Part shown: one piece after another, positions 1 through 9,825 of the stretch
Layout: each line of letters starts with the position of its first letter
How positions within the stretch are numbered: position 1 is the stretch's first letter
NCBI GenBank assembly: GCA_963772595.1
Contig: CAVYXZ010000014.1
Location: 310,001 to 374,000, forward strand
Source of the DNA: CAVYXZ01 sp963772595
Lineage (GTDB): Bacteria > Chloroflexota > Anaerolineae > Aggregatilineales > Phototrophicaceae
Direction: 5' to 3'
Length of the DNA: 64,000 bases
Program-made: the position numbers and the translations under genes
The notes under the pieces: generated by a model
Databases searched by the model: none
Seen by the model: the letters and a program-made list of their open reading frames with translations, nothing else
Told to the model about the DNA's origin: nothing

Positions 1-222
1 TTTGGGGATCACCCGACGCTCTACGTCGATATTTCCACAACCTGGGAGAAAAAGGCGGCGGCCCTGCTCTGCCACAAGTCCCAGGTCAATGAAGAGGCGG
101 TCAAGATGGTCGGGCAGTGGAACCATCAGACCGGCCAGACAATCGGCACGGCCTATGCCGAAGCCTTCCGTGTGCTGAACCTGAATGACATCGAGGACCC
201 AGCGCAGGCCGCATCCGAATAA
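1..222 (+). CDS. PIG-L/LmbE-family deacetylase, C-terminal fragment
   Basis: Only the last 73 codons are inside the window; the start lies upstream. The fragment begins at a His-Pro-Thr-Leu-Tyr stretch, continues into a VDIS motif and then a lysine-rich helix ending in CHKSQ. That order (D-I-S, K, H-x-S-Q) is typical of the C-terminal part of PIG-L/LmbE enzymes. This family consists of zinc-dependent N-deacetylases acting on GlcNAc-type sugars such as GlcNAc-inositol or bacillithiol precursors. The catalytic HPDD motif would be upstream and cannot be checked, so the substrate is unknown. The frame stays open from base 1 to the TAA at 220-222. Confidence 0.6.
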   Translation, partial: FGDHPTLYVDISTTWEKKAAALLCHKSQVNEEAVKMVGQWNHQTGQTIGTAYAEAFRVLNLNDIEDPAQAASE

Positions 223-279
223 TCAGGCCGTAACGATTCGGCAGCAGGCGCGGTGTAGAAGATAGAGACAAGGAAGCCT

Positions 280-1069
280 ATGCGACGTATTTTGCTGATG
301 ATGCTCCTGATCCTGGCGGCCTGCCAGCAGGCACCGGCCCAGGAACTGCCGACAGTCGCCGTACTCGCCTCGCCGACATCGGTACCGCCGACCGAGCCGC
401 CCAGCGAGACTCCCATCCCGACCGCCGTGCCACCCTCGGCCACGCCGACCACCAGCCCGACATCGACGCAAACGGCCAGCCCGACGACTTCGCCGACTGA
501 GACCGCCACGCCGCTGCCACCCACACAGACCCCCTCGCCGACACAGGACAGCGCGACCGCTTTTGTGATTTCGACCCGCGCCGCCGCCATCGAACTGACA
601 CCACGCATCGCCACACTCACGCCGGTGCCGCCGGGAGCCAATGCGCCCATCCAGAACGAGCCTCAGGTGATGGCCGACATCATCATCACCGAGCGCCAGT
701 TCCAGACGGCGGTCGATGACGCGGTGCAGGCCAATCCCGCTATCCAGAGCGCTGCAATCGACTTCACACCCAGCGGCATGAACGTCGAACTCACGGCGCT
801 GGCGGGCCAGGCTTACGTCACCGGCGAGGTCCAGATTTCTCATTCAGGTAAACGGTACATTCGCCACGATCTCCATCGGCGACATCAGTGTCAACGCTGC
901 CGAACCGCCGGAGACCTTTGTTCAACTGGTCAACGTCGATTTCTTCAACATGATCGTCGGCATACTGGATGATTTACTCACCGAACGAGTCGGCCCGAAT
1001 AACGACCTTCAGAATCTGATCCTGACCGACAACGCGATGGAGGTTTATCTGCTGGTACCCGAATCCTAG
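280..1069 (+). CDS. Pro/Thr-rich lipoprotein, frameshifted
   Basis: The N-terminus is a short lipoprotein signal: Met-Arg-Arg, a hydrophobic run and an LAAC lipobox with Cys at residue 15. A low-complexity Pro/Thr/Ser spacer (about residues 30-90) follows, as in many exported Chloroflexota proteins. A folded-looking domain begins near residue 125. The frame runs to 972, but its last 40 codons look random from about base 838. Dropping one base near 835-840 restores a coherent reading (VNGTFATISIGD and onward) that stops at 1067-1069. The gene is therefore best read as 280-1069 with a one-base insertion. It may be exported and surface-anchored. The function is unknown and the globular part matches no family I recognise. 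Confidence 0.6.
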
Positions 1070-1095
1070 CGTCAGACACCACCCCATGATAAGCC

Positions 1096-1124
1096 AGAGC
1101 GTGCCACCGGGTACGCTCTTTTTT
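1096..1124 (+). terminator. Rho-independent terminator after the lipoprotein gene
   Basis: A perfect 7-bp inverted repeat (AGAGCGT at 1096-1102, ACGCTCT at 1113-1119) is followed directly by a T-run ending at 1124. It separates the lipoprotein from the sigma factor gene and argues against any sigma-factor start upstream of it. Confidence 0.75.
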
Positions 1125-1187
1125 GTTGAAAATGCAGTATTTCGGGCCGCTTTGCGTTTTACTCTACAGAGATCGACAAAGCACCAC

Positions 1188-1736
1188 ATGATGACCGACG
1201 AACGCGAGCTTTTACAGCAAATCAGGCAGGAACCGGAGCGCTTCCACGAGCTGTACGACGCCTACTTCCCGCGCATCTATGCCTACGTGGCCTATCGCGT
1301 GCAGCGGGCGGAGGATGCTGAGGACGTCGTCGCCGAGGTTTTTATGCGGGTCGTGCGGCATCTGAACCGCTTCGAATATCGTGGCGAAGGATCCTTCGCG
1401 GCCTGGATTTTCCGCATCGCCTACAACGAGGTTCAGCAGTTCCACCGCAGTCGCGGGAGCGAGGCGCTGCTGCTGGACGATTTGCCGGAGATTCAGGCGC
1501 ATCATCTCACGCCGGATCAGGCCCTGCTGCGCAAGGAGACCTTCGCCCAGCTCAGCCGCATGATCGCCAGCCTGACACCGCGCCGCCGGGACATCGTTAC
1601 GCTGCGCTTCTTCGGCGGCCTGCGCAATCAGGAAATCGCCACGGTGCTCAACCTGGACGAACGCAGCGTCGCCTCACATCTGTCGCGCGCGCTGAACGAC
1701 CTGCGCGAGAAATACGAGGCCCAGCCTTATGAATGA
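1188..1736 (+). CDS. ECF-type RNA polymerase sigma factor
   Basis: About 182 residues, the usual ECF size. The N-terminal half carries sigma region 2 (ELYDAYFPRIYAYVAYRV, then EDVVAEVFMRVVRHL). The C-terminal half carries region 4, with LTPRRRDIVTLRFFGGL followed by the helix-turn-helix QEIATVLNLDERSVASHLSRAL. There is no region 1.1 or region 3. Two adjacent ATG codons (1188 and 1191) are the likely start; the open frame extends to 1086 but would run through the upstream terminator. The stop codon overlaps the start of the next gene by 8 bases. That translational coupling is typical of an ECF factor and its anti-sigma factor. The stimulus and regulon cannot be told from sequence. Confidence 0.9.
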   Translation: MMTDERELLQQIRQEPERFHELYDAYFPRIYAYVAYRVQRAEDAEDVVAEVFMRVVRHLNRFEYRGEGSFAAWIFRIAYNEVQQFHRSRGSEALLLDDLPEIQAHHLTPDQALLRKETFAQLSRMIASLTPRRRDIVTLRFFGGLRNQEIATVLNLDERSVASHLSRALNDLREKYEAQPYE

Positions 1737-3108
1737 CAACCATGCCTACGACAGGGCACTCATTGAGCAGGTGGACGCACTGCTAGAAACAGGTCGCCCC
1801 AGCAGCGATGACATGGTGAACCGCCTGGCCGCCACTATCCCGCAGGCCCGGCCCGGCTTTCAACAGACACTCGAAGCCGAACTGCTGGCTCAGCTTCGGG
1901 ACCCGACTGCACAAAGGAGCACACAGCCTATGCAAGCTCGCTATCTGCAACGCCGCCTGGAAACCCGGCAAAGCTCGCCCTACCCGCTGCGCTTTTCGCT
2001 CACGTTAGCCGCCGCCTTCGGCGCACTGGCCCTTGCCACGCTCATCTTCGTCACCATGCGCCAGACGACCCCGCCCGACAACGGCCCGGATACATTTGCT
2101 GCCGCGCAAATTCAGGCGACGGCAACCGCTGCTGTGGCTACCGAGGACAGCCTGCGCGCCACCGCCGGGGCCGCTGAGAGCCAGTTGGCGAACGCGGAAG
2201 CTACTGCCCAGGTCCTCACAGAGCTTGTGCAGCAGCAAACCGGGTACGTGGTGTGCCAGTTCTTCGTCACGACCGCAGACACAGCGGTTTATCAGGACCC
2301 ATCATTGGAATCCCCCCTCATCGAGACTCTGCCTGCCGGAACGACAATGGACGTAGGCGGTGTGCTGCAAATGGCAGACGGCGTGGGCCTCTGGCTGCGC
2401 GTTACGGTCGGTGAGGGCGAAGCGGCCTATACCGCCTGGACCCTGCCAGACACCCTGACACCTGCCAGCAACTGCGGCTCATTCAGCCTCAGCGTCCTCC
2501 AGCCTACCGTGCCGCCGCCGACCGTCATCCTTGGACCGGCGGTGATTGCATCGCCAACCCCGGTGCCTTCAACGACCTTCACGGCAACGCCCGTTGCAAC
2601 GGCCAGCCTGACCTTCACCCCGACGCCAATGGGAGGCGGCCCTACCCAGGATGGATTCGCGCTGACTGCGACGGCCATTATCGCTGGAGCGACCGCCACC
2701 GCGCAGGCTGCTGACATGCTCGCCAATGCGACACCTGTACCGCTGACTTCACCGACTGTCGTGCCGACCGCATTTACCACGAACTCGGCGGCGACTTCGC
2801 CGGTCCGCACGCGCACCGATGGCCGCTATGAACTCGTGCTGCCGGTCACGACCCCGGTTGATCCCAGCATTCACATTGGCGATACAGTCGATATTCTGGG
2901 GCTGTTCAACTACGGCGCAAACGGGCAGGTCTGGGCGCGGGTGGCACAGCACCTGACCCTGAGCGACTTGACTCCGCCGTCTGCACCGCCCGGCAGCAGC
3001 ACAGACCTGCTCTACGCCACCGTGATTGCAGACGACGCCGCTGCGCTCAACCTCATCAGGGACCTCGCCAGCACAGGCATCCCGCTCAGCCTGGCTCCCA
3101 GCCAGTAA
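1729..3108 (+). CDS. Putative membrane-anchored anti-sigma factor with SH3-like exterior region
   Basis: 459 residues. The first 85 or so are soluble and charged (cytoplasmic side). One membrane helix lies at about residues 88-110, followed by an Ala/Thr-rich helical stretch (about 125-165). Next comes a region resembling a bacterial SH3 fold (about 170-245, with TTADTAVYQDPS and a later WLRVTVGEG). A long Pro/Thr linker and a second SH3-like module with DTVDILGLFNY close the protein. The ATG at 1729 overlaps the end of the ECF sigma gene. Gene order, single membrane helix and cytoplasmic N-terminus suggest that it holds the sigma factor at the membrane. No zinc-binding ZAS motif is visible, so the role rests mostly on context. 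Confidence 0.65.
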   Translation: MNDNHAYDRALIEQVDALLETGRPSSDDMVNRLAATIPQARPGFQQTLEAELLAQLRDPTAQRSTQPMQARYLQRRLETRQSSPYPLRFSLTLAAAFGALALATLIFVTMRQTTPPDNGPDTFAAAQIQATATAAVATEDSLRATAGAAESQLANAEATAQVLTELVQQQTGYVVCQFFVTTADTAVYQDPSLESPLIETLPAGTTMDVGGVLQMADGVGLWLRVTVGEGEAAYTAWTLPDTLTPASNCGSFSLSVLQPTVPPPTVILGPAVIASPTPVPSTTFTATPVATASLTFTPTPMGGGPTQDGFALTATAIIAGATATAQAADMLANATPVPLTSPTVVPTAFTTNSAATSPVRTRTDGRYELVLPVTTPVDPSIHIGDTVDILGLFNYGANGQVWARVAQHLTLSDLTPPSAPPGSSTDLLYATVIADDAAALNLIRDLASTGIPLSLAPSQ

Positions 3109-3133
3109 TCGCCACCTGTTTACGCACGCTGAA

Positions 3134-3175
3134 ACGGTGCGAGTAGGACACAATCTGCTCGCACCGTCTTCTTTT
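3134..3175 (+). terminator. Rho-independent terminator of the sigma/anti-sigma operon
   Basis: A perfect 10-bp stem (ACGGTGCGAG at 3134-3143, CTCGCACCGT at 3158-3167) is followed by CTTCTTTT. Confidence 0.8.
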
Positions 3176-3190
3176 ACAGGCAGCTTCCGT

Positions 3191-3196
3191 TATAAT
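3191..3196 (+). promoter_or_regulatory. Candidate -10 box for lpdA
   Basis: A consensus TATAAT lies 82 bases upstream of the lpdA start and just after the preceding terminator. No good -35 box is visible at the usual distance. Confidence 0.35.
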
Positions 3197-3277
3197 GGGA
3201 CGCATATTCGGGTACGGACCGTGCCAGATGCTGGTGCAGTCTGTACTCTCTGGCTGTTCACTATCAAGGAGAACCAT

Positions 3278-4681
<1,404 letters not shown>

Positions 4682-4703
4682 TGTAGTTTATCTTCGAGCT
4701 ATT

Positions 4704-4733
4704 AAAGGGCGCAGCCAATACTGTGCCCTTTTT
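4704..4733 (+). terminator. Rho-independent terminator of lpdA
   Basis: AAAGGGC (4704-4710) pairs with GCCCTTT (4725-4731), with additional CAG/CTG pairing inside, and runs into a T-tract. Confidence 0.75.
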
Positions 4734-4795
4734 GTATTTCCAAAACCATTCTAGAATTAAGAACTGGTCTTAACAGCAGTGAGAGCAAATAAAGC

Positions 4796-6259
4796 ATGTT
4801 GATCCAATCGAATGAGTTTGAGTGGTTCGAGAACGACAATGAGGAACTCACACAAGGATCCTACGACCAATTAAGCAAGGCTGTAGAGGCTGGGATCGTT
4901 TTCGAAAATCGAGTAAGGATCATTGGTAGAGATGATTGGACCAACTTTGAACAAATCAAGAAAATCGATGTAGGCTTTTCCCCATCTATTAAGGATATTG
5001 CTAGAAGTCGGCAAAATAAGTTAACCACGATTTTTTCTGGGGCAAATAATAGCGGCAAATCTCTTACTTTGAAGTATTTATATAGACTCTATGGAAATAA
5101 AGCGCTCCTTGTTGGTGTCAATCGATTTTACAATCTTGATCGAATTAGTTCTGGCAATGAAACCAACACCTCAAGTTTCTATCCGCGACATCTTCAGCAA
5201 CTGTATACTCGCGATATTAATACCGAAAACAATTATCTAAATTTTGAGCACATACTCTATTCTCTTAGTGACAACGATTTCAGCATATTATGGGATATCT
5301 GTGGAGACTTGCTAGACACCTCTTTTGTTCTTGAGCCTGTTCGTCCAGGCTATCGCTTCAGTGGTTGGCAGATCAAAATGGGAAATGAGAAACTCAGTGT
5401 CGGTAGCACCGGAACACGATTATTATTATCACTTGTTGGGGTTATGTTGATGAAAGACATTGAAATATTGCTGATTGATGAGCCCGAACTAGGATTAAGC
5501 CCTCGAATCGAAGCTGCCCTTGCGAAATATATTCACGACACCGACCTACGGAAAGGGTATTTCCCTCATCTGAAGCAAATCTATATCGCCACCCATTCAC
5601 ATATTTTTCTAAATCGGTCAGTTCACGATGACAATTTTACTGTGTCCAAGGAGGGTGGATTAATTTCAATCGAACAAGTAAAATCGGTAGCGGATTTACA
5701 CCATCTTCAGTTCAGCATGTTGGGCAACGAATTGCAGACCCTGTTTTTACCTTCAGCGATAATTATCGTCGAAGGACCCACAGACCGAGATTATTTGTCG
5801 AAAGTATTGCAATTATACATTCCAGAAAAGCGTATTACTGTTGCTCGATCCGATGGAGATTCGGTAGCCAAGCAGATAAATATGCTAAATGAGATGCTTG
5901 GTGATTTACAAGTAAGCCCGTATAAAAATAGAGTTTTTGTTGTACTTGACAAGAATTACAGCGTAAAGTTGCAAAGATTGATAAACAACGGTGTAGCCAA
6001 CGATAACATACAGTCATGGACAAGAAATGGTATTGAATACTATTATCCTCATAATCTACTTGGCGACGTATTTGGATGTAGCCCAGATGAAGTTGTTGAA
6101 AGAATGGAAGTGGCGGATAATTTCGTAACAGTTAACACAATCCACAAGTCAAAGAAGGAGTTATGTTCAATAATTGTTACCAAAATGACCCTGGATTCAC
6201 TTAGATATATACCTCAAGAGCTAACTGATTTCTTGAATAAAGTTCGAGATATGATCTAA
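4796..6259 (+). CDS. OLD-like AAA ATPase with Toprim domain, probably acquired
   Basis: 487 residues. An SMC/ABC-like ATPase comes first: Walker A GANNSGKS (residues 82-89), signature-like LSVGSTGTRLLLSL (about 200-213), Walker B ILLIDEPELGL (about 224-234) and a switch histidine in ATHSH (265-269). A Toprim-type domain follows: IIVEGPTD with Glu326, then ARSDGDS (Asp353, Asp355) and a VVLDKN strand. This matches OLD-family ATP-dependent nucleases, many of which act in phage defence, alone or with a helicase partner. No partner gene is present. Base composition is strikingly AT-rich against GC-rich neighbours, which suggests horizontal transfer. Residues 1-75 before the ATPase core match nothing I know. 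The ATG at 4796 has only a weak ribosome site. Confidence 0.8.
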   Translation: MLIQSNEFEWFENDNEELTQGSYDQLSKAVEAGIVFENRVRIIGRDDWTNFEQIKKIDVGFSPSIKDIARSRQNKLTTIFSGANNSGKSLTLKYLYRLYGNKALLVGVNRFYNLDRISSGNETNTSSFYPRHLQQLYTRDINTENNYLNFEHILYSLSDNDFSILWDICGDLLDTSFVLEPVRPGYRFSGWQIKMGNEKLSVGSTGTRLLLSLVGVMLMKDIEILLIDEPELGLSPRIEAALAKYIHDTDLRKGYFPHLKQIYIATHSHIFLNRSVHDDNFTVSKEGGLISIEQVKSVADLHHLQFSMLGNELQTLFLPSAIIIVEGPTDRDYLSKVLQLYIPEKRITVARSDGDSVAKQINMLNEMLGDLQVSPYKNRVFVVLDKNYSVKLQRLINNGVANDNIQSWTRNGIEYYYPHNLLGDVFGCSPDEVVERMEVADNFVTVNTIHKSKKELCSIIVTKMTLDSLRYIPQELTDFLNKVRDMI

Positions 6260-6521
6260 GCCAATACGATCTCAGTTACAGCGCAATATCGCTCTAGCGC
6301 TGAATCTTCTAGTCTTAGCACTAACCACCCTCTCGCCGCACCAGCTTCCGCCGCCGAGGCGCTGCTGTCCCTGCTGCGTTCAGACACCTGAACCACAAGC
6401 CAGGCAGCCAATCCAATACCCCAGGCCAACACGTATAGATGTTTCAAGGGCTGCGTGGGCGTAAGTTTCAAACTCTTTATCGCTAAGTGCTCAACCGGAA
6501 AAACAGCGCAGCCCTATCCGT
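6260..6521. other. Intergenic stretch with one doubtful small reading frame
   Basis: The 262-base gap marks the return to GC-rich sequence after the OLD-like gene. A 71-codon minus-strand frame (6256-6471) with a TTG start and one possible membrane helix lies here. Its Ser/Ala-rich tail reads like chance coding, so I do not call it a gene. No flanking direct repeats or attachment site could be recognised. Confidence 0.3.
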
Positions 6522-7262
6522 CTACTGACGCTGCCGCTGTGCCTCAAAGAGAATGACCGCTGCGGCCATCGCCGCATTGAGCAATTCACTGCCCGCCGCC
6601 ATCGGAATACTGATCCGCTGCCCGGCCAGGTCCTGCGCCTCCGCCCCGGCCCCGTGCGCCTCGCTGCCGATTATCAAGGCCCAGGGCGCCCGCCAATCCA
6701 CCCGGTCGTAAGACTTCTCGCCCCCGCTGTCCGCCAGATAGACCGCCAGATCGGCACAGTAGGCTCGTATCTCAGCCCAGGGCAAGCTGCCCAGCGACAG
6801 GCGAAAATGCGCCCCCATCGCCGCCCGCAGCACCTTCGGATTGTAGGCATCCACACAATCAGAACTCAGCAGCACAGCCTCGACACCTGCCGCTGCCGCC
6901 GCGCGCAAAATGGTGCCCAGATTGCCCGGATCGCGGATCGCATCCAGGATTAGCACCCGCGTAGGCGCTTCTGGCAGATCACGCTCCGGCATAGGAAAGA
7001 CGGCGATCAGGCCCTGGGGCTGCTGCGTATCGCTCATGTGGCGCATGACTTGCTCGGAGACCTGTTCCGCTTCTGGCAGCGGCTCCGGCAGCAGATGCGG
7101 CTCAGTATAGAAGACGAAATCGGGCAGCTGCCCCTGAGCCAGGGCGTCACCGACCAGACGCTGGCCTTCGAGGACGATCCGGCCTTCTTTGCGCCGTGCT
7201 CTGGCTTGCGCTTGCAGCAGGCGGACCTGTTTGACGCGAGGATTTTGCGTGCTGGTAATCAT
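6522..7262 (-). CDS. TrmH/SpoU-family RNA 2'-O-methyltransferase
   Basis: 246 residues. The N-terminal substrate-binding domain contains RKEGRIVLEGQRLV. The SPOUT methyltransferase domain has its three motifs: DAIRDPGNLGTILRAA (motif 1), IIGSEAHG (motif 2) and the C-terminal ISIPMAAGSELLNAAMAAAV (motif 3), which form the trefoil knot that binds S-adenosylmethionine. Members methylate ribose in 23S rRNA or tRNA. The substrate cannot be fixed from sequence, but the N-terminal domain favours an rRNA enzyme of the RlmB/TsnR type. It lies just downstream of the rplT terminator on the same strand, so it is probably transcribed partly by read-through or from its own start. Confidence 0.88.
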   Translation of the reverse strand: MITSTQNPRVKQVRLLQAQARARRKEGRIVLEGQRLVGDALAQGQLPDFVFYTEPHLLPEPLPEAEQVSEQVMRHMSDTQQPQGLIAVFPMPERDLPEAPTRVLILDAIRDPGNLGTILRAAAAAGVEAVLLSSDCVDAYNPKVLRAAMGAHFRLSLGSLPWAEIRAYCADLAVYLADSGGEKSYDRVDWRAPWALIIGSEAHGAGAEAQDLAGQRISIPMAAGSELLNAAMAAAVILFEAQRQRQ

Positions 7263-7264
7263 AA

Positions 7265-7293
7265 ATCAAAAACGGGGCTGCTGCGCCCCGTTT
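7265..7293 (-). terminator. Terminator of the infC-rpmI-rplT operon
   Basis: AAACGGGGC (7270-7278) pairs with GCCCCGTTT (7285-7293) around a 6-base loop. Read on the minus strand, the stem is followed by a T-run. It lies between rplT and the downstream methyltransferase gene. Confidence 0.8.
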
Positions 7294-7306
7294 CGTGTGA
7301 TCTGGC

Positions 7307-7660
7307 TTACTGATTCATCTGGCTGAGGGCGGCCAGCTTTTTGAAGGTCGCCGCATCGCGCACGGCGATGTCAGCCAGGACTTTGCGGTCGAGAGCGACC
7401 CCGGCCTGCTTCAACCCGTAAACGAAGCGGCTGTAGCTGAGGCCGTTGAGCCGTGCTGCCGCGTTGATGCGGGTGATCCACAGCCGCCGCATATCGCGCT
7501 TGCGCGTGCGCCGGTCGCGGTAGGCATACCACAGGCTCTTGAGCATGGCCTCGTTGGAGCGTTTGAAGAGACGCCCCCGGCTGCCCCACTGGCCTTTGAC
7601 CATCTTCAGGACTTTTTTGTGATGGCGTCTGCGAACGACACCGGTTTTACTTCTTGGCAC
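7307..7660 (-). CDS. rplT: Large ribosomal subunit protein bL20
   Basis: 117 residues starting at a GTG codon (7658-7660) that gives the conserved N-terminus PRSKTGVVRRRHHKKVLK. An AGGAG site sits about 7 bases upstream of this GTG, so I prefer it to the longer frame from 7684. The basic N-terminal tail is followed by WITRINAAARLNGLSYSRF, a hallmark of L20, which binds 23S rRNA early in 50S assembly. It is the last gene of the infC-rpmI-rplT operon. L20 represses this operon in several bacteria; whether it does so here is unknown. Confidence 0.95.
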   Translation of the reverse strand: MPRSKTGVVRRRHHKKVLKMVKGQWGSRGRLFKRSNEAMLKSLWYAYRDRRTRKRDMRRLWITRINAAARLNGLSYSRFVYGLKQAGVALDRKVLADIAVRDAATFKKLAALSQMNQ

Positions 7661-7731
7661 GGTTCTTCTCCTGACAACAAACACCCAGAGCAGGCTGGCT
7701 CTGGGGGCAAATGACTGCGGGAAAGGGCGCG

Positions 7732-7977
7732 CTAACGCGGCGGATTAGCCTTGTAGCGGCGCAGATAAGGCGCAAGCGTAGTCACGCGCTTGGTTTCGGA
7801 TTTCGCCACCACGAGCATTTTATCGAGCTTGGCTTTGCTGCGCTTCGATGAACGGCGGCGCAGGTGGCTCTTGCCGCCTTTGGTCCGCATGACCTTGCCC
7901 GTACCGGTCACTTTGAAGCGCTTGGCCGTCGATTTATGCGTCTTCAGTTTGTACTTTTTCGTTTTGGTCTTAGCCAC
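7732..7977 (-). CDS. rpmI: Large ribosomal subunit protein bL35
   Basis: 81 residues, highly basic, with the L35 pattern MAKTKTKKYKLKTHKSTAKRF, then GKVMRTKGGKSHLRRRSSKRS. The C-terminal extension (residues about 65-81) is somewhat longer than the common 64-66 residue form. It sits between infC and rplT with short gaps, the classical gene order. It is a 50S subunit protein. Confidence 0.94.
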   Translation of the reverse strand: MAKTKTKKYKLKTHKSTAKRFKVTGTGKVMRTKGGKSHLRRRSSKRSKAKLDKMLVVAKSETKRVTTLAPYLRRYKANPPR

Positions 7978-7989
7978 AAGCAGACTCCA

Positions 7990-8548
7990 CTAAGCTTTAC
8001 GTTTATCAGTCCCCGGCGCGAGGATCATAATCATGTCGCGCCCTTCCATGTTGGGTGTTTGCTCCACTGTCGCCACGTCTTGCAGCTCATCGGCGATGTT
8101 CTGCAAGCCGTTCTCTGGCGATTTCGGGATAATCGCGTTCGCGCCCGCGAAATTTGACCCGCACCCGCACCTTCATGCCTTTTTCGATCCAGCGCCGCGC
8201 ATCGCGTACCTGGAACGACAGGTGATGTTCGTTAGTCTTCGGGCGCAGTTGAATTTCCTTGACCTTAATCGTCTTCTGCGTCTTGCGGGCTTTACGCTCA
8301 CGGCGCTGCCGTTCATATTGGAACTTACCATAATCCATAATCCGGCACACGGGCGGATCAGCATTTGGCGAGACCTCAACCAGGTCCATACCGCGTTCTT
8401 CCGCCAGACGCAGCGCCTCGCTTGTCGGCAGGACACCGATGTTCTCATTGGCATCCGTGATAAGCCGGATCTCACGCACCCGTATTTGTTCGTTCACACG
8501 AAAATCTGAGGAGCTTATAACCCAATACCCTCTCTCTGAATAACACAA
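7990..8548 (-). CDS. infC: Translation initiation factor IF-3, frameshifted near the C-terminus
   Basis: The N-terminal domain is clear (RVNEQIRVREIRLI), as are the linker and the start of the C-terminal domain (DYGKFQYERQRRERKARK). At about 8110 the frame is lost after PEIARE. One extra base there shifts translation out of the conserved end, which is intact in the next frame as GLQNIADELQDVATVEQ and then MEGRDMIMILAP, stopping at 7990. No ATG gives a sensible start. The longest form uses TTG at 8546-8548, too close to its purine-rich site. An ATA at 8516-8518 has GAGAGAGGG about 9 bases upstream and fits the family length better. IF-3 genes often use rare start codons for autoregulation. IF-3 checks initiation codons on the 30S subunit. 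Confidence 0.9.
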
Positions 8549-8658
8549 TCTCCCTTCGGGACGTTATGATTTCGCCTTACTGTCGCATGGCGTCTTCCGG
8601 TCCGTCAATTGTTTGCTACGCTACTGGATGTGATGGGAGTATTACACCAGCATATTTT

Positions 8659-8676
8659 ATGCGTCATTATACGCAT
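8659..8676. repeat. Small inverted repeat upstream of infC
   Basis: A perfect 6-bp palindrome (ATGCGT and ACGCAT) is separated by 6 bases. The spacer and first base of the right arm hold a minus-strand TATAAT (8666-8671). It could be an operator or simply part of a second promoter. Confidence 0.3.
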
Positions 8677-8685
8677 TGCCCTAGG

Positions 8686-8715
8686 ATTATAGCATACAAT
8701 CAGAACGCCGCGCAA
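8686..8715 (-). promoter_or_regulatory. Promoter of the infC-rpmI-rplT operon
   Basis: On the minus strand, TTGCGC (8710-8715) and TATAAT (8686-8691) are 18 bases apart, and the -10 carries a TGC extension. Transcription would start about 130-160 bases before infC, leaving a leader long enough for translational control. Confidence 0.6.
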
Positions 8716-8748
8716 GGATGGGCATAGCCGAATTGCCCCCTTATGACC

Positions 8749-9741
8749 CTATCCCGGATACCAGACCATGCGCGGGTCATCCGGCGCGCGTTCATAATCG
8801 AAGGCGGCGTCAATCAGACGCTTGAGATCATAGGCCGGACGCCAGCCGAGCAGGAATTTGGCCTTCGTATTATCCAGCCAGGTCGAGTGATAATTCGACG
8901 CGATTTCAACAGGCTGATAGCCGCGTGTGGCCGCCAGATAGTCGGCAACCTGCCGGTAATCAACCGGCTCGTCCATCGCAATATTGAACAACTGCTGATG
9001 CGCCGCCGGATGGTCAATCGCTTTGATGATCGCGTCCACCAGATCGTCAAGATGCACGAAATTGCGCTTCAGGCTCGCGCCGCTGGCATCCAGCAGCACC
9101 GGCACCCGCTTCTCGGCGATATAGCGGTCCGCCAGATCCGGGCCAAGCAGATCACGCCAGACCGGCCCGCCGAAGACGTCGCTGCCGAAGGACAGCGTAT
9201 ACTTGAAATCATCTTTTTCCATGATCCAGGGCGCGCGCAGACAGCAGCCCGCGAAATCGTACTGGATGTAGTACTGTTCCAGCATCACTTCTTCCAGCAC
9301 CTTCGACAGGGCGTAGCAGCCCGGATAGGCCCGGTGGCGGTGCATCTCGGTCACAGGCTCCGGGAACTCATAGAAGAAGTGCCCCATCCCGGCATCGCCG
9401 CCCACCATCAGGAACTGCTTGAACGTGGGGCTGGCGCGGCAGGCTTCGAGCAGCCAGAACATGCCCTTGATGGCGACATCCATGATGCTGTCCGGCGTCT
9501 CCTTGCTGGTCGCCAGATGCAGCACATGTGTGACCCCCTGCATGGCCTGCTGGACGACGGTCTGCTCGGCAATTGAACCGCGTACGATGTCCAGGCGCTC
9601 GTGGGGATCCAGCACGCGATTGTGGCACAGCGCCACCACGCGATCATGAGCGAAAGCTGGCTCGCGCAGAATCCGCGCGATGAAGGCTCGCCCGACCTTG
9701 CCTGTCGCACCTGTCACCAGAATATGCCGCTGTTCAACCAT
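8749..9741 (-). CDS. NAD-dependent epimerase/dehydratase (extended SDR)
   Basis: 330 residues. The N-terminal nucleotide-binding motif is VTGATGKVG (residues 9-17). A THVLHLAT strand follows, and the catalytic Tyr-Lys pair is in YALSK. The C-terminal substrate part contains KRNFVHLDDLVDAI and LLGWRPAYDL, both typical of sugar-nucleotide epimerases and related reductases. The TGATG signature and 330-residue length are those of extended short-chain dehydrogenases, but the substrate cannot be told. It stands alone between the infC operon and a plus-strand gene. Confidence 0.85.
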   Translation of the reverse strand: MVEQRHILVTGATGKVGRAFIARILREPAFAHDRVVALCHNRVLDPHERLDIVRGSIAEQTVVQQAMQGVTHVLHLATSKETPDSIMDVAIKGMFWLLEACRASPTFKQFLMVGGDAGMGHFFYEFPEPVTEMHRHRAYPGCYALSKVLEEVMLEQYYIQYDFAGCCLRAPWIMEKDDFKYTLSFGSDVFGGPVWRDLLGPDLADRYIAEKRVPVLLDASGASLKRNFVHLDDLVDAIIKAIDHPAAHQQLFNIAMDEPVDYRQVADYLAATRGYQPVEIASNYHSTWLDNTKAKFLLGWRPAYDLKRLIDAAFDYERAPDDPRMVWYPG

Positions 9742-9825
9742 GCCTGGAGCCTCCTGTACTCATCAGCCTTGATTGTACCGGATTCATCGGCAGAGGACCC
9801 TGAAATCAGCTATAATCTATCTTCA

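Noticed and set aside
6256..6471. A 71-codon minus-strand frame with a TTG start
   Set aside because: One possible membrane helix, but Ser/Ala-rich remainder and weak ribosome site; overlaps the end of the OLD-like gene.
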